DNA from: DASZZV01 sp035544835
GTDB lineage: Bacteria > Acidobacteriota > Thermoanaerobaculia > Gp7-AA8
Direction: 5' to 3'
DNA length: 16,124 bases
NCBI GenBank assembly: GCA_035544835.1
Contig: DASZZV010000427.1
Location: 1 to 16,124 of the forward strand
The translations under genes and the position numbers were made by a program. Under the pieces are notes generated by a model. The model did no database searches and was not told the DNA's origin. It saw only the letters and a program-made list of their open reading frames with translations. Positions 1 through 6,099 of this stretch are shown here, in pieces; the stretch's first letter is position 1; each line of letters begins with the position of its first letter.

Positions 1-45
1 CGCAAATATCAGAAAAGCGCTGCACAACAAGATCCACTTTCGCAT
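1..45 (-). CDS. Secreted protein, N-terminal fragment only (runs off left edge)
   Basis: On the minus strand an ATG at 43-45 opens a frame that stays open to the window edge and reads MRKWILLCSAFLIFA. That is a textbook start of a Sec signal peptide: a basic pair (R2, K3) followed by a hydrophobic core. A strong Shine-Dalgarno run, AGGGAGGA on the minus strand (plus positions 49-56), sits 3 bases before the ATG, and a good promoter lies upstream at 87-115. The protein is therefore probably exported. Only 15 residues are visible, so a lipoprotein, a TonB receptor or another surface protein are all possible. It is divergent from the large gene starting at 394. Confidence 0.7.
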   Translation of the reverse strand, partial: MRKWILLCSAFLIFA

Positions 46-86
46 GGTTCCTCCCTTGGGTTGTTCCGTTTTTAGATTGTTTTGGA

Positions 87-115
87 AGTATACGAAGTGG
101 GACAGCACGATTCAA
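87..115 (-). promoter_or_regulatory. Predicted sigma70-type promoter for the leftward gene at 45
   Basis: Read on the minus strand, TTGAAT (plus 110-115) and TATACT (plus 87-92) are separated by exactly 17 bases (93-109). This is close to the TTGACA/TATAAT consensus with ideal spacing. Transcription would start near 80 and give a leader of about 35 bases that carries the AGGGAGGA ribosome site. No expression evidence is available. Confidence 0.55.
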
Positions 116-337
116 CATTTTTGCAATCGGCGCAACATATCTCGCCGAAGGGGACCCGTAGCCGCTTCCCGTGGCGATCGCCTCGGTGCCCTCGAGACGC
201 GCCAATGTTCTGACATCCCGCTGCAGTGGGCTCATTTCTGGTCCGCTCTCGCGCAACGGTGGGCTCTGCGATGAGTCAAGGGCGTTTGACCCGAAGTCAT
301 TTCCGGGTCTCATTTTCAAGGTCGAGAATGTTATTCC

Positions 338-365
338 TTGCAAGGCGCAGCGCTGAGCGCATAAT
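338..365 (+). promoter_or_regulatory. Candidate sigma70-type promoter for the gene at 394
   Basis: TTGCAA (338-343) and CATAAT (360-365) are separated by 16 bases, with a predicted start near 372. The leader would be about 22 bases and contain GGGAG at 384-388, five bases before the ATG at 394. The hexamers match the consensus at four and five positions, so this is a fair but unproven call. Confidence 0.4.
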
Positions 366-393
366 TGCGAAAACCGAAAATTTGGGAGTCCCT

Positions 394-3300
394 ATGCGAA
401 GTCGTGTGACATTCGTTGGAGCATTTCTCGCCGCTCTGTGCTGCAGCTCAGGCTTCGCGCAGAATCTGCTGACCAACGGGAGCTTCAACGTCCCCCCGGG
501 GCAGTCGGGATGGACTGTCGGCGCCAACGTCGTTTGGTTCTCAGGCGGATACATCAGCGTCACGTATACAGGGACCACCAATCAGGACTTGTTTTTTTCA
601 AAAGCTCTTGATCAGCGCGTAAATGGCATCATCCCCGGTTCGAGTTACACCCTCACTGCGAGAATTGCCGGCCGGGCCGCTGTCTTCATAGACTGGTATG
701 CGAGCAATGGAACATTTCTGGGAACCAATACATATCCGACCCAGCCTTTTGGAGTAGCGAACGATGGGAGCTACTCTCAACGCAGCGTCACGTTGACCGC
801 CCCCGCCGGGGCGGCTTCATGCGCCATCACTATAACCATTGCCGAAGTCCCTAACTCCGTGGCCTTTTTCGACGACATCGTTTTTCAGGGCGCCGTGAGC
901 TCCTCCTGTCTCGCTCCAACCGGCGTGGCATCGATCAGCTTCCAGGGCTCTACGAGCGGTTGCAGCGTCGGCTCCGGGTCGTGCACCGCCGGGGAACAGA
1001 TCACTTTCTCTCCCGCGGCCTTCGGATACACCATCCAGACCTGCGACACGTTCGCCTGGACGTTTGGGGATGGCAGCACCTCGACGGCGCGAAACCCAAC
1101 ACACACATATACCAGCACCGGGTCGTTTTCGGTCACGCTGCGCATCAGCAACGCCAACGGCTCCCTGACCGCGAATACCCAGGTGATCGTGGGCGGAGGG
1201 AATCAACCACCGCTGGCGACCATCGAGTCGGTGCCATCCGAAATCCGGGCCGGGGAGACTGCCGTACTGTCATGGTCGAGCGCGAGAGCCAGCTCGGTCT
1301 CGATTACAGGGCTGGGAAATCAACCGGTGACCGGCTCGGCCACCGTCAATCCAACCAGCACAACGTCTTACACCATTACAGCGACCGGAGCGAGCGGGCT
1401 GACAGCGAGCGCTACGACCACACTCAAGGTGAACGTCGTCCCGGCTCCCGTGATCAGCGGCTTTACTCCGAGCAAGACCTCCATCAGCTCGGGCGAATCG
1501 GTGAGCCTGAACTGGGGATCGAGCGGCGGGACGACGGCCGCCCTCGACAACGGCGTCGGGACGGTAGGTGTAAGTGGCGCCACTACTGTTTCTCCTTCGA
1601 CGACGACTACCTATACGCTACTCATCACAGGTACCGGGGGAAAGACCGCGAAAACGACGACCGTGACGGTCAACGGAGTCACTCCGCCTGCAACCGGGAA
1701 TCTGGGCGGAACGCCCGGCCAGGCCGGTTCGTCGAATAACCAACTCAACAATCCACAGACGGCGCTCACCATCGCCGATCCCGTCACGCACTTGAACCGG
1801 ACCTTCGTGCTCGACCGCGGCAATGAAGCAATCCGCGAAATCGAGGCAAACAATGAGATTACGCTGGTCGCAGGAAAGCCGGGCCAGTCGGGTTATTCCA
1901 ACGGGCAGGGAGGAAACGCGACCTTCCACTTTGGTCTGACCGGCGGAGACATGACCTGGGACGGACAACAGTATCTCTATATCACCGATACGGAGAACCA
2001 CGTGATCCGTCGAATGACGCTCGACGGCAACGTCACGACTTTTGCCGGTACACCGAATCTCGCCGGTGCGTCGGACGGCACCACAGGACAATCCTCATTC
2101 TTCCGTCCGACCGGAATCCACCACGACAAGACGACCAAGAACATCTATCTGACCGACACTGGCAATGCCGCGATTCGAATGATCACCCCGGCTGGCGACG
2201 TGAAAACGCTCTCGCTGCAAGCTCCGACCACCGCACCCGGCCAGCCCTTCGCCGCCGGCGACATGGTTTTCCGGGAAGTCCTTGCTTCATCCAGCCGGAA
2301 GTTTGACGCACTGCGCCAGCCCACCGCCACATGCACGCCGAGGGCAACGTTGAGTTGTCCTACTGCTTCGGGGACGGGCACATTGACGACCAGCGACTGC
2401 TTGGGACAGGGAGGCGGCTACTACGAGTCCTTCGCTTTCGCCGGAGCTGACGGACAGAACGTTCAATTCGATCTGACCTCAACGGCGTTCGCCCCGGCGA
2501 TCGTCCTCTTTGATCCGGCCGGTCGTGTGGTGAAGTACGTCAGTCAGGGTGGACCGACGGTCTCTTTGTTCTCGACGCTCAACGCCGCCGGAACCTGGAT
2601 CTTCTCGATTGCGGCGCAGACCGCCTCTGGCCTCGGCACCTATTCCTACAACTTCACTTCAAGCAGTTGTCCGAACAGCAGCCGGTTTCTGAAGAAGCCG
2701 CGGAGTATCGTCGCTGATGGCACGGGGATGCTCTATGTGTCCGACACTGAAAACTCGACTCTTTACAAGGTCAATGCTTCGAACGGTGCCACATCGGAAG
2801 TCGGCCCGCCGGGACAGTTCAACTTCGGATGCTGCGGAGGAGGGCTCGCCGCAGATGACCGCGGAAATGTCTTCATCGCCGATTCGCGCAACAACATGAT
2901 CCGAGAGGTGAGGAAAGACGGGCAGGCGACGACCATCGTCGGATCAGGCCAGTCGGGCACGAATAATGGGTCGGGGAGTCAGGCCAGCTTCAACGATCCT
3001 CACGGCGTGACGATCGACCCGAAGGGGAATCTCGTCATCGCCGACTCGAGTAACCATGTCATCCGGCGGACGACGCCTGTAGCGCCCGTCTCCTGTACTT
3101 CATCCTCGACGGCCTTCTGCGCGCAGTCGGGCCGTTTCCAGATCAGCATCCTCGCGCGCGATCAGAGAACGGGGAAGACCGATGACGGTTTTGTCATGTT
3201 CTCTTCTGACGTCTTCGGCTACTTTGCTCTACCCAATCTGACCGGTAATACAACGGACCCGGCGTTCTTCATCAAAGTGCTCGACGGTCGCCCCGTCAAC

Positions 3301-3924
3301 AACAAGTGGTGGGTCTTTTTCGCGACGCTCACGGATGTGGAGCTCACGGTCACGGTCACGGACACCGCTACGGGAGCGGTAAAAACTTACACGAAGCCGG
3401 CGGGCGGCACATCGGCGACCTTCGATACATCCGCTTTCAGCGACACTCTGTCAGTGCCTGTAGCGCCGGTGACAACATCGGTAACGGTTCCGCTCAATGG
3501 GGCCGGTAACGAAGCGGTGAGCAGGTCGCTGGCTGCGATGATGGGAGCGAATGCGGTCCCGAATGCGGGGCAATGCTTCCCTTCATCAACCCAGTTCTGC
3601 AGCCAAGCGAGCCGCTTCCAGGTGAGCATCTTCGCCCGCGACCAGCGAACGGGGAAGACCGACACCGGATTCGTCATGTTCTCCTCGGACCTGTTCGGCT
3701 ATTTCGCCCTGCCGAATCTGACCGGCAATACGACCGATCCCGCCTTCTTCGTGAAGGTGCTGGACGGTCGCCCCGTCAACAACAAGTGGTGGGTGTTTTT
3801 CGCTACGCTCACCGATGTAGAGCTCACGCTCACGGTGAAAGACTCGGTTACAGGCGTAGTAAAAACCTACACCAAACCGGCAGGAGGAACGTCGGCTACC
3901 TTCGATACCTCGGCATTCAATTAG
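394..3924 (+). CDS. Large secreted multidomain protein (CBM-like, PKD, Ig-like, NHL propeller, duplicated C-terminal domain)
   Basis: I place the start at ATG 394, not at the upstream in-frame ATG 226: GGGAG lies five bases before it and it opens a clear signal peptide (MRSRVTFVGAFLAALCC, likely cut after GFA near residue 23). The product is 1176 residues. In order: a jelly-roll or carbohydrate-binding-like domain (about 24-175); a PKD domain with the FAWTFGDGS core (about 203-266); two Ig-like domains (about 270-346 and 350-429); NHL propeller blades with YITDTENHVIRRM, YLTDTGNAAIRMI, LYVSDTENSTLYKV and IADSSNHVIRR; an inserted PPC-like domain (about 650-758) between blades; and two copies of a roughly 112-residue domain (from 901 and 1061). 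No catalytic motif is visible. A role in surface adhesion or extracellular binding is inferred. It stands alone, divergent from the gene at the left edge. Confidence 0.85.
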   Translation: MRSRVTFVGAFLAALCCSSGFAQNLLTNGSFNVPPGQSGWTVGANVVWFSGGYISVTYTGTTNQDLFFSKALDQRVNGIIPGSSYTLTARIAGRAAVFIDWYASNGTFLGTNTYPTQPFGVANDGSYSQRSVTLTAPAGAASCAITITIAEVPNSVAFFDDIVFQGAVSSSCLAPTGVASISFQGSTSGCSVGSGSCTAGEQITFSPAAFGYTIQTCDTFAWTFGDGSTSTARNPTHTYTSTGSFSVTLRISNANGSLTANTQVIVGGGNQPPLATIESVPSEIRAGETAVLSWSSARASSVSITGLGNQPVTGSATVNPTSTTSYTITATGASGLTASATTTLKVNVVPAPVISGFTPSKTSISSGESVSLNWGSSGGTTAALDNGVGTVGVSGATTVSPSTTTTYTLLITGTGGKTAKTTTVTVNGVTPPATGNLGGTPGQAGSSNNQLNNPQTALTIADPVTHLNRTFVLDRGNEAIREIEANNEITLVAGKPGQSGYSNGQGGNATFHFGLTGGDMTWDGQQYLYITDTENHVIRRMTLDGNVTTFAGTPNLAGASDGTTGQSSFFRPTGIHHDKTTKNIYLTDTGNAAIRMITPAGDVKTLSLQAPTTAPGQPFAAGDMVFREVLASSSRKFDALRQPTATCTPRATLSCPTASGTGTLTTSDCLGQGGGYYESFAFAGADGQNVQFDLTSTAFAPAIVLFDPAGRVVKYVSQGGPTVSLFSTLNAAGTWIFSIAAQTASGLGTYSYNFTSSSCPNSSRFLKKPRSIVADGTGMLYVSDTENSTLYKVNASNGATSEVGPPGQFNFGCCGGGLAADDRGNVFIADSRNNMIREVRKDGQATTIVGSGQSGTNNGSGSQASFNDPHGVTIDPKGNLVIADSSNHVIRRTTPVAPVSCTSSSTAFCAQSGRFQISILARDQRTGKTDDGFVMFSSDVFGYFALPNLTGNTTDPAFFIKVLDGRPVNNKWWVFFATLTDVELTVTVTDTATGAVKTYTKPAGGTSATFDTSAFSDTLSVPVAPVTTSVTVPLNGAGNEAVSRSLAAMMGANAVPNAGQCFPSSTQFCSQASRFQVSIFARDQRTGKTDTGFVMFSSDLFGYFALPNLTGNTTDPAFFVKVLDGRPVNNKWWVFFATLTDVELTLTVKDSVTGVVKTYTKPAGGTSATFDTSAFN
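3094..3924 (+). repeat. Tandem duplication of the C-terminal domain within the 394-3924 gene
   Basis: Two units start at the cysteines coded at 3094 (residue 901) and 3574 (residue 1061), a period of 480 bases. Both contain RDQRTGKTD, GFVMFSSD, FGYFALPNLTGNTTDPAFF, KVLDGRPVNNKWWVFFATL and TYTKPAGGTSATFDTSAF, and each opens with a pair of cysteines about eight residues apart. The proteins are nearly identical while the DNA differs at many third codon positions. The copy is therefore old enough to have drifted silently and has been held constant at protein level. A Pro/Val/Thr-rich linker of about 50 residues separates the units. Confidence 0.9.
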
Positions 3925-4030
3925 AGGCGAGCACGTTCATGGTCATTTTTGCGGTCTCGACGACGGTCAGGGGCGTCGCGAGCGCGAACGTCTGTTGAAT
4001 TGCGGAGTAGAGAATCCGGCAGCACTCGCT
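3917..4030 (-). pseudogene. Possible C-terminal remnant of an unidentified leftward gene
   Basis: Minus-strand reading gives 37 codons between a TGA (4031-4033) and a TGA (3917-3919). The residues look protein-like rather than random: RILYSAIQQTFALATP followed by LTVVETAKMTMNVLASN. There is no start codon in a sensible place before the upstream stop, and I could not extend it convincingly into another frame. It would overlap the end of the large plus-strand gene by eight bases. I do not recognise a family, and chance is a real possibility. Confidence 0.2.
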
Positions 4031-4273
4031 TCAGCCATGGCGACCCTAATCCGAGCGTGGAACTCCTGACTGTGATGGAGACTCTCAGCGCGTCGCTATC
4101 GACTCTTCATCCGGTCGGGATCGCGGGTTTGGCATGTTGCGCTGCCCATCGGAGGAAATGGTCAGAGGTTAGGTCTGACTGCCCGTCGATCCAAAAGCGA
4201 TCTTCGTGCCTGAAGTCAGATTGGAACTCTGGGCAGGCGGCATGGTGGTTGCTAAATCAAGGGATGAGTCCGA
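3925..4273. other. Gap of about 350 bases with no supported intact gene
   Basis: The stretch between the large surface protein and the small protein at 4274 has open frames on both strands but no ribosome site plus protein-like start. A possible decayed C-terminus is listed separately on the minus strand at 3917-4030. I see no strong terminator after the stop at 3924, no tRNA, and only a weak, distant inverted repeat (CTGCCC near 4179 and GGGCAG near 4231). Confidence 0.4.
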
Positions 4274-4603
4274 ATGGACGGGGAGGCCATCATAGCTCTG
4301 AGAGAATTCGACGATGCCCGGGGACGGCGCTGGCAGGTTTGGAAGGTGCTGCCGAAGTTCACTAAGCCGCGTTCCGGCGCGGAGCGACGGGTCACGGTTG
4401 CAGAACCGTCCGTCGCCGATCGGCGCCGCGCGGACGATCGGCGTGGCCCTCTTCCGCCGCCATGGATTCACGGATGGCTCTGCTTTCAAAGTGGAAAAGA
4501 GAAACGCCGCCTCACGCCGGTGCCCGTCCGCTGGGAGGAGAGTTCGCCCGAGGAATTGGAGCAGCATCGACGGCGGGCCGTAAAAATCCCCCGAACGGTC
4601 TGA
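4274..4603 (+). CDS. Small conserved-looking hypothetical protein (109 aa)
   Basis: The start at ATG 4274 has AAGGGA nine bases upstream (4259-4264). The 109-residue product has two blocks that look like a real family and not a shadow frame: an N-terminal block FDDARGRRWQVWKVLP and a C-terminal block WLCFQSGKEKRRLTPVP followed by WEESSPEELEQ. They are joined by an Arg-rich low-complexity linker (about residues 38-60). I recall similar short proteins of the form GR-W-VW, then GWL-F-RRL-P-P-W, in Gemmatimonadota and Acidobacteriota, always uncharacterised. No signal peptide or membrane segment is seen. Function unknown. It lies 108 bases before the toxin-antitoxin pair and probably is not part of it. 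Confidence 0.6.
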   Translation: MDGEAIIALREFDDARGRRWQVWKVLPKFTKPRSGAERRVTVAEPSVADRRRADDRRGPLPPPWIHGWLCFQSGKEKRRLTPVPVRWEESSPEELEQHRRRAVKIPRTV

Positions 4604-4686
4604 CCTGGAGGCCGTGCCGCACGAATGGGATGAGAGGATCTTATAGAAAGGCTGTAACTTATGCACACCAGAAAATCAACATACCC

Positions 4687-4711
4687 GATATCGTGATATC
4701 ATTCATGCATC
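4687..4711 (+). promoter_or_regulatory. Candidate operator/promoter of the RHH antitoxin
   Basis: Two GATATC palindromes (4687-4692 and 4695-4700) are separated by GT. The second is part of the 8-base palindrome TGATATCA (4694-4701), followed by ATGCAT (4705-4710) directly before the ATG at 4712. Ribbon-helix-helix antitoxins such as FitA bind short inverted repeats at their own promoter, so these are reasonable operator half-sites. No Shine-Dalgarno is visible before 4712. TATCAT at 4697-4702 could be a -10 element, which would make the transcript nearly leaderless; this is inference. Confidence 0.35.
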
Positions 4712-4957
4712 ATGGCTCAGCTTGTGGTCCGCCAGCTCGATGATGACGTGAAGGCCAGGCTCCAGCGCCGGGCACGACTCCACGGGCGAAGCATGGAAGA
4801 GGAAGTTCGCGAGATCCTCCGCAACGCCGTGAGAGGCGAGGGCGGTGTCCGGGTAGCGCTCGGCTCCCGGCTCGCCGCTCGCTTCGCCCGATTGGGTCTC
4901 ACGAAAGACATTCCTGATCTTCGCGGTCAACCCGTGCAGCCGGCCGAGTTCGAGTGA
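4712..4957 (+). CDS. FitA/VapB-type ribbon-helix-helix antitoxin
   Basis: The 81-residue product begins MAQLVVRQLDDDVKARLQRR, the usual beta strand and first helix of FitA-like RHH proteins. HGRSMEEEVREILRNAV follows as the second helix. The N-terminal half should dimerise and bind the operator upstream. The C-terminal tail (about residues 45-81, GLTKDIPDLRGQPVQPAEF) should wrap around and block the PIN toxin encoded next. Its stop codon overlaps the toxin start by four bases (GTGA, 4954-4957), so the two are translationally coupled, as is normal for this type II module. Family assignment is from sequence pattern; the length is typical. Confidence 0.88.
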   Translation: MAQLVVRQLDDDVKARLQRRARLHGRSMEEEVREILRNAVRGEGGVRVALGSRLAARFARLGLTKDIPDLRGQPVQPAEFE

Positions 4958-5373
4958 TTCTTCTCGACACGAACGTCTTCTCCGCCCTCATGCGACGCGA
5001 TGCGGATCGAAGTGTCATTGCATGGCTCGACGGCCAGCCTGCAGAATCCATCTGGACAAGCTCGATCACCGTCTTCGAGGTGCGACTCGGCCTGGAGATC
5101 CTTGTGTCGGGACGGCGGCGACGGCTCCTTGAGGAGGCGTTCACCAAGGCGCTTGAAGAGGACTTCGAGGGGCGCGTGCTTCCTTTCGACGAGTCCGCCG
5201 CACAGGCCGCCGCCGGGATTGCTGCCGCCCGACGCCGTGCAGGTCGCACCGTTGAGATCCGCGACGTTCAGATTGCCGGTATCGCGGCGGCCCGAAAGGC
5301 AACCGTCGCAACCCGCAACCTGCGCCATTTTGAAGGCCTCGGCCTGGCGCTCATCGATCCCTGGTCGGCGTGA
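4954..5373 (+). CDS. FitB/VapC-type PIN-domain toxin
   Basis: The gene starts at GTG 4954 inside the antitoxin stop. The 139-residue product opens MILLDTNVFSALMR, which places the first metal-binding aspartate at D5. The other expected acidic residues are E42 (TVFEVRLGLE) and D104 (EIRDVQIAG). The fourth position falls at N122 in ATRNLRHFEG, as is common in FitB-like proteins. WLDGQPAESIWTSSITV is also characteristic. PIN toxins are Mg-dependent ribonucleases that usually cut tRNA or rRNA when released from the antitoxin; the target here cannot be read from sequence. The protein is full length with no sign of decay. Confidence 0.9.
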   Translation: MILLDTNVFSALMRRDADRSVIAWLDGQPAESIWTSSITVFEVRLGLEILVSGRRRRLLEEAFTKALEEDFEGRVLPFDESAAQAAAGIAAARRRAGRTVEIRDVQIAGIAAARKATVATRNLRHFEGLGLALIDPWSA

Positions 5374-5553
5374 GGTGTTCTCCGCGGCGCGGGCGGTCAT
5401 GCGCGCCAGACGCCTGGCCAGACGCCCGCTCCCCGCGGTCGTGACGAGGAGGCTCTCGGCGATTAATCGGGACAACTTGCCGTTTCAACTGCCGCTGCGC
5501 CGTGATGGTTCGTGTTCGGAGCGCCGCCTTCCAGGCGGCCGAGCCGCCGGCTT
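5374..5553. other. Spacer with no gene; GC-rich palindromic cluster at its right end
   Basis: This is the 180 bases between the PIN toxin stop and the recognisable part of the ABC ATPase relic. Minus-strand frames continue through it but do not resemble the rest of an ABC ATPase (no Q-loop, signature or Walker B). Its right end holds the palindromic cluster at 5523-5548. It is probably debris from whatever truncated the ATPase gene. Confidence 0.35.
5523..5548. repeat. Three-arm GC-rich palindromic element
   Basis: GCCGCC (5523-5528), GGCGGC (5534-5539) and GCCGCC (5543-5548) can pair as two mutually exclusive hairpins, with loops TTCCA and CGA. GC-rich, inverted, intergenic units like this are typical of dispersed palindromic repeats in large GC-rich genomes. 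It sits immediately beyond the point where ABC ATPase homology ends, so it may mark the truncation junction. A family name cannot be assigned from one copy. Confidence 0.45.
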
Positions 5554-5716
5554 CTCCTCGAGGCCGGCGATCATCCTCAGGGCGGTCGATTTTCCGCATC
5601 CCCGAAGGGCCGACCAGAACCATCAGCTCATGGTCGTCGATGTGAAGGTCGAGATGCTCGATCACCGACACGTCGCCGTATCGCTTCGCCACGCCGTCAA
5701 AGGTAACGTCAGCCAT
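5554..5716 (-). pseudogene. ABC transporter ATPase remnant (MalK/UgpC-like N-terminus), frameshifted and truncated
   Basis: On the minus strand ATG 5716 starts MADVTFDGVAKRYGDVSVI, then HLDLHIDDHELMVLVGPSG, the canonical N-terminus of sugar-type ABC ATPases up to Walker A. At that point the run GGGG (plus 5600-5603, CCCC) carries one base too many. Removing it restores CGKSTALRMIAGLEE, i.e. a perfect Walker A (GPSGCGKST) and the following helix. Homology ends at about 5554, beside a GC-rich palindrome. The Q-loop, LSGGQ signature, Walker B and the regulatory domain are all missing. The product cannot bind ATP productively, and no permease genes are nearby. A sequencing error could explain the frameshift but not the truncation. 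Confidence 0.8.
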
Positions 5717-5823
5717 GGAAAGAGAGTAGCGCAGGAGGGGCGTGCCGTGATGTGCGTCATTTTCTGGCCGAAAGATCGCCTTCCTTCAGTTTTTTTGGTC
5801 AGGAGCACGTGGCGAGACCTCTT

Positions 5824-5857
5824 CCCTCTCCCCGGCGGGGCCCCGCCGGGGAGAGGG
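5824..5857. repeat. 34-bp perfect palindrome
   Basis: The left arm CCCTCTCCCCGGCGGGG (5824-5840) is followed directly by its exact reverse complement (5841-5857), with no spacer. It could extrude as a cruciform or fold in RNA. It lies between divergent genes with no T-run, so it is a poor fit to an intrinsic terminator and a better fit to a dispersed REP-like palindromic repeat. Similar CCCTCTCCC...GGGAGAGGG sequences occur between genes in many GC-rich bacteria; that comparison is from memory. Confidence 0.85.
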
Positions 5858-5862
5858 TGGCG

Positions 5863-5987
5863 CCGCAGCGCCGGGAGAGGGGCGTAACAGTCTCGTCATT
5901 CCGTGCGAGGGCACGACAGTCCTGACTCTTCTTTTGCGTTGCAAGCTCAGGCAGCGTTATCGTTCGGCCCCTCACCCGCCGCTGCGG
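5863..5987. repeat. Inverted-repeat-bounded unit of about 125 bp (MITE/BIME-like)
   Basis: The arm at 5863-5888 (begins CCGCAGCGCCGGGAGAGGGG) matches the reverse complement of 5962-5987 (CCGCAGCGGCGGGTGAGGGG) at 22 of 26 positions by hand alignment. The arms enclose 73 bases with no coding potential. Together with the adjoining palindrome this makes a compact non-coding repeat unit. No target-site duplication is obvious. It may be a non-autonomous mobile repeat; this is inference from structure only. Confidence 0.55.
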
Positions 5988-6099
5988 AGGATACTCAACC
6001 TGTCGCCACGCACAGAACGAAGAACGCCGGCCACTAGAACGCGCTCTTCGCTCTTTCAGTCGGCGTTTACCTTTACGATGAGCCCGAGAGGAGCTTCTC

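Larger units (their letters stand above)
46..393. other. Divergent intergenic region, about 350 bases
   Basis: This gap lies between the leftward signal-peptide gene and the rightward gene at 394. It holds the ribosome site and promoter of the leftward gene on its left side and a candidate promoter for the rightward gene at 338-365. The frames open in the middle (for example from 44 or 226) have no ribosome site or recognisable protein character. I see no RNA gene or hairpin terminator in it. Confidence 0.5.
5717..6099. other. Intergenic region of about 380 bases holding palindromic repeats
   Basis: The region separates the leftward ATPase relic from the rightward cNMP-binding gene. It contains the long palindrome at 5824-5857 and an inverted pair at 5863-5888 and 5962-5987 (listed separately). 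The right part, 5988-6086, should contain the promoter of the gene at 6100, but I find no convincing -35/-10 pair. No small gene with a ribosome site is apparent. Confidence 0.45.

Noticed and set aside
226..393. Upstream in-frame extension of the large surface protein (ATG 226)
   Set aside because: It lacks a ribosome site and would bury the signal peptide 56 residues into the protein; ATG 394 has both GGGAG and the signal sequence.
817..1206. Long minus-strand and second plus-strand frames inside 394-3924 (also 960-1739)
   Set aside because: They are antisense or alternate-frame shadows of a gene with clear domains; none shows a domain or ribosome site.
4417..4442. Partial match (CCGATCGGCGCC) to the 41-bp repeat core
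   Set aside because: Only about 12 bases of self-complementary GC-rich sequence inside a coding region; chance is sufficient.
4169..4666. 165-codon minus-strand frame opposite the small protein at 4274
   Set aside because: No family features and no ribosome site; the plus-strand protein has conserved-looking blocks.
4927..5475. 182-codon minus-strand frame across the PIN toxin
   Set aside because: It lies mostly antisense to a PIN toxin with all catalytic residues; no domain recognised.
5824..5857. Intrinsic terminator
   Set aside because: The stem has no loop spacer or T-run and lies upstream of both flanking genes, which diverge from it.
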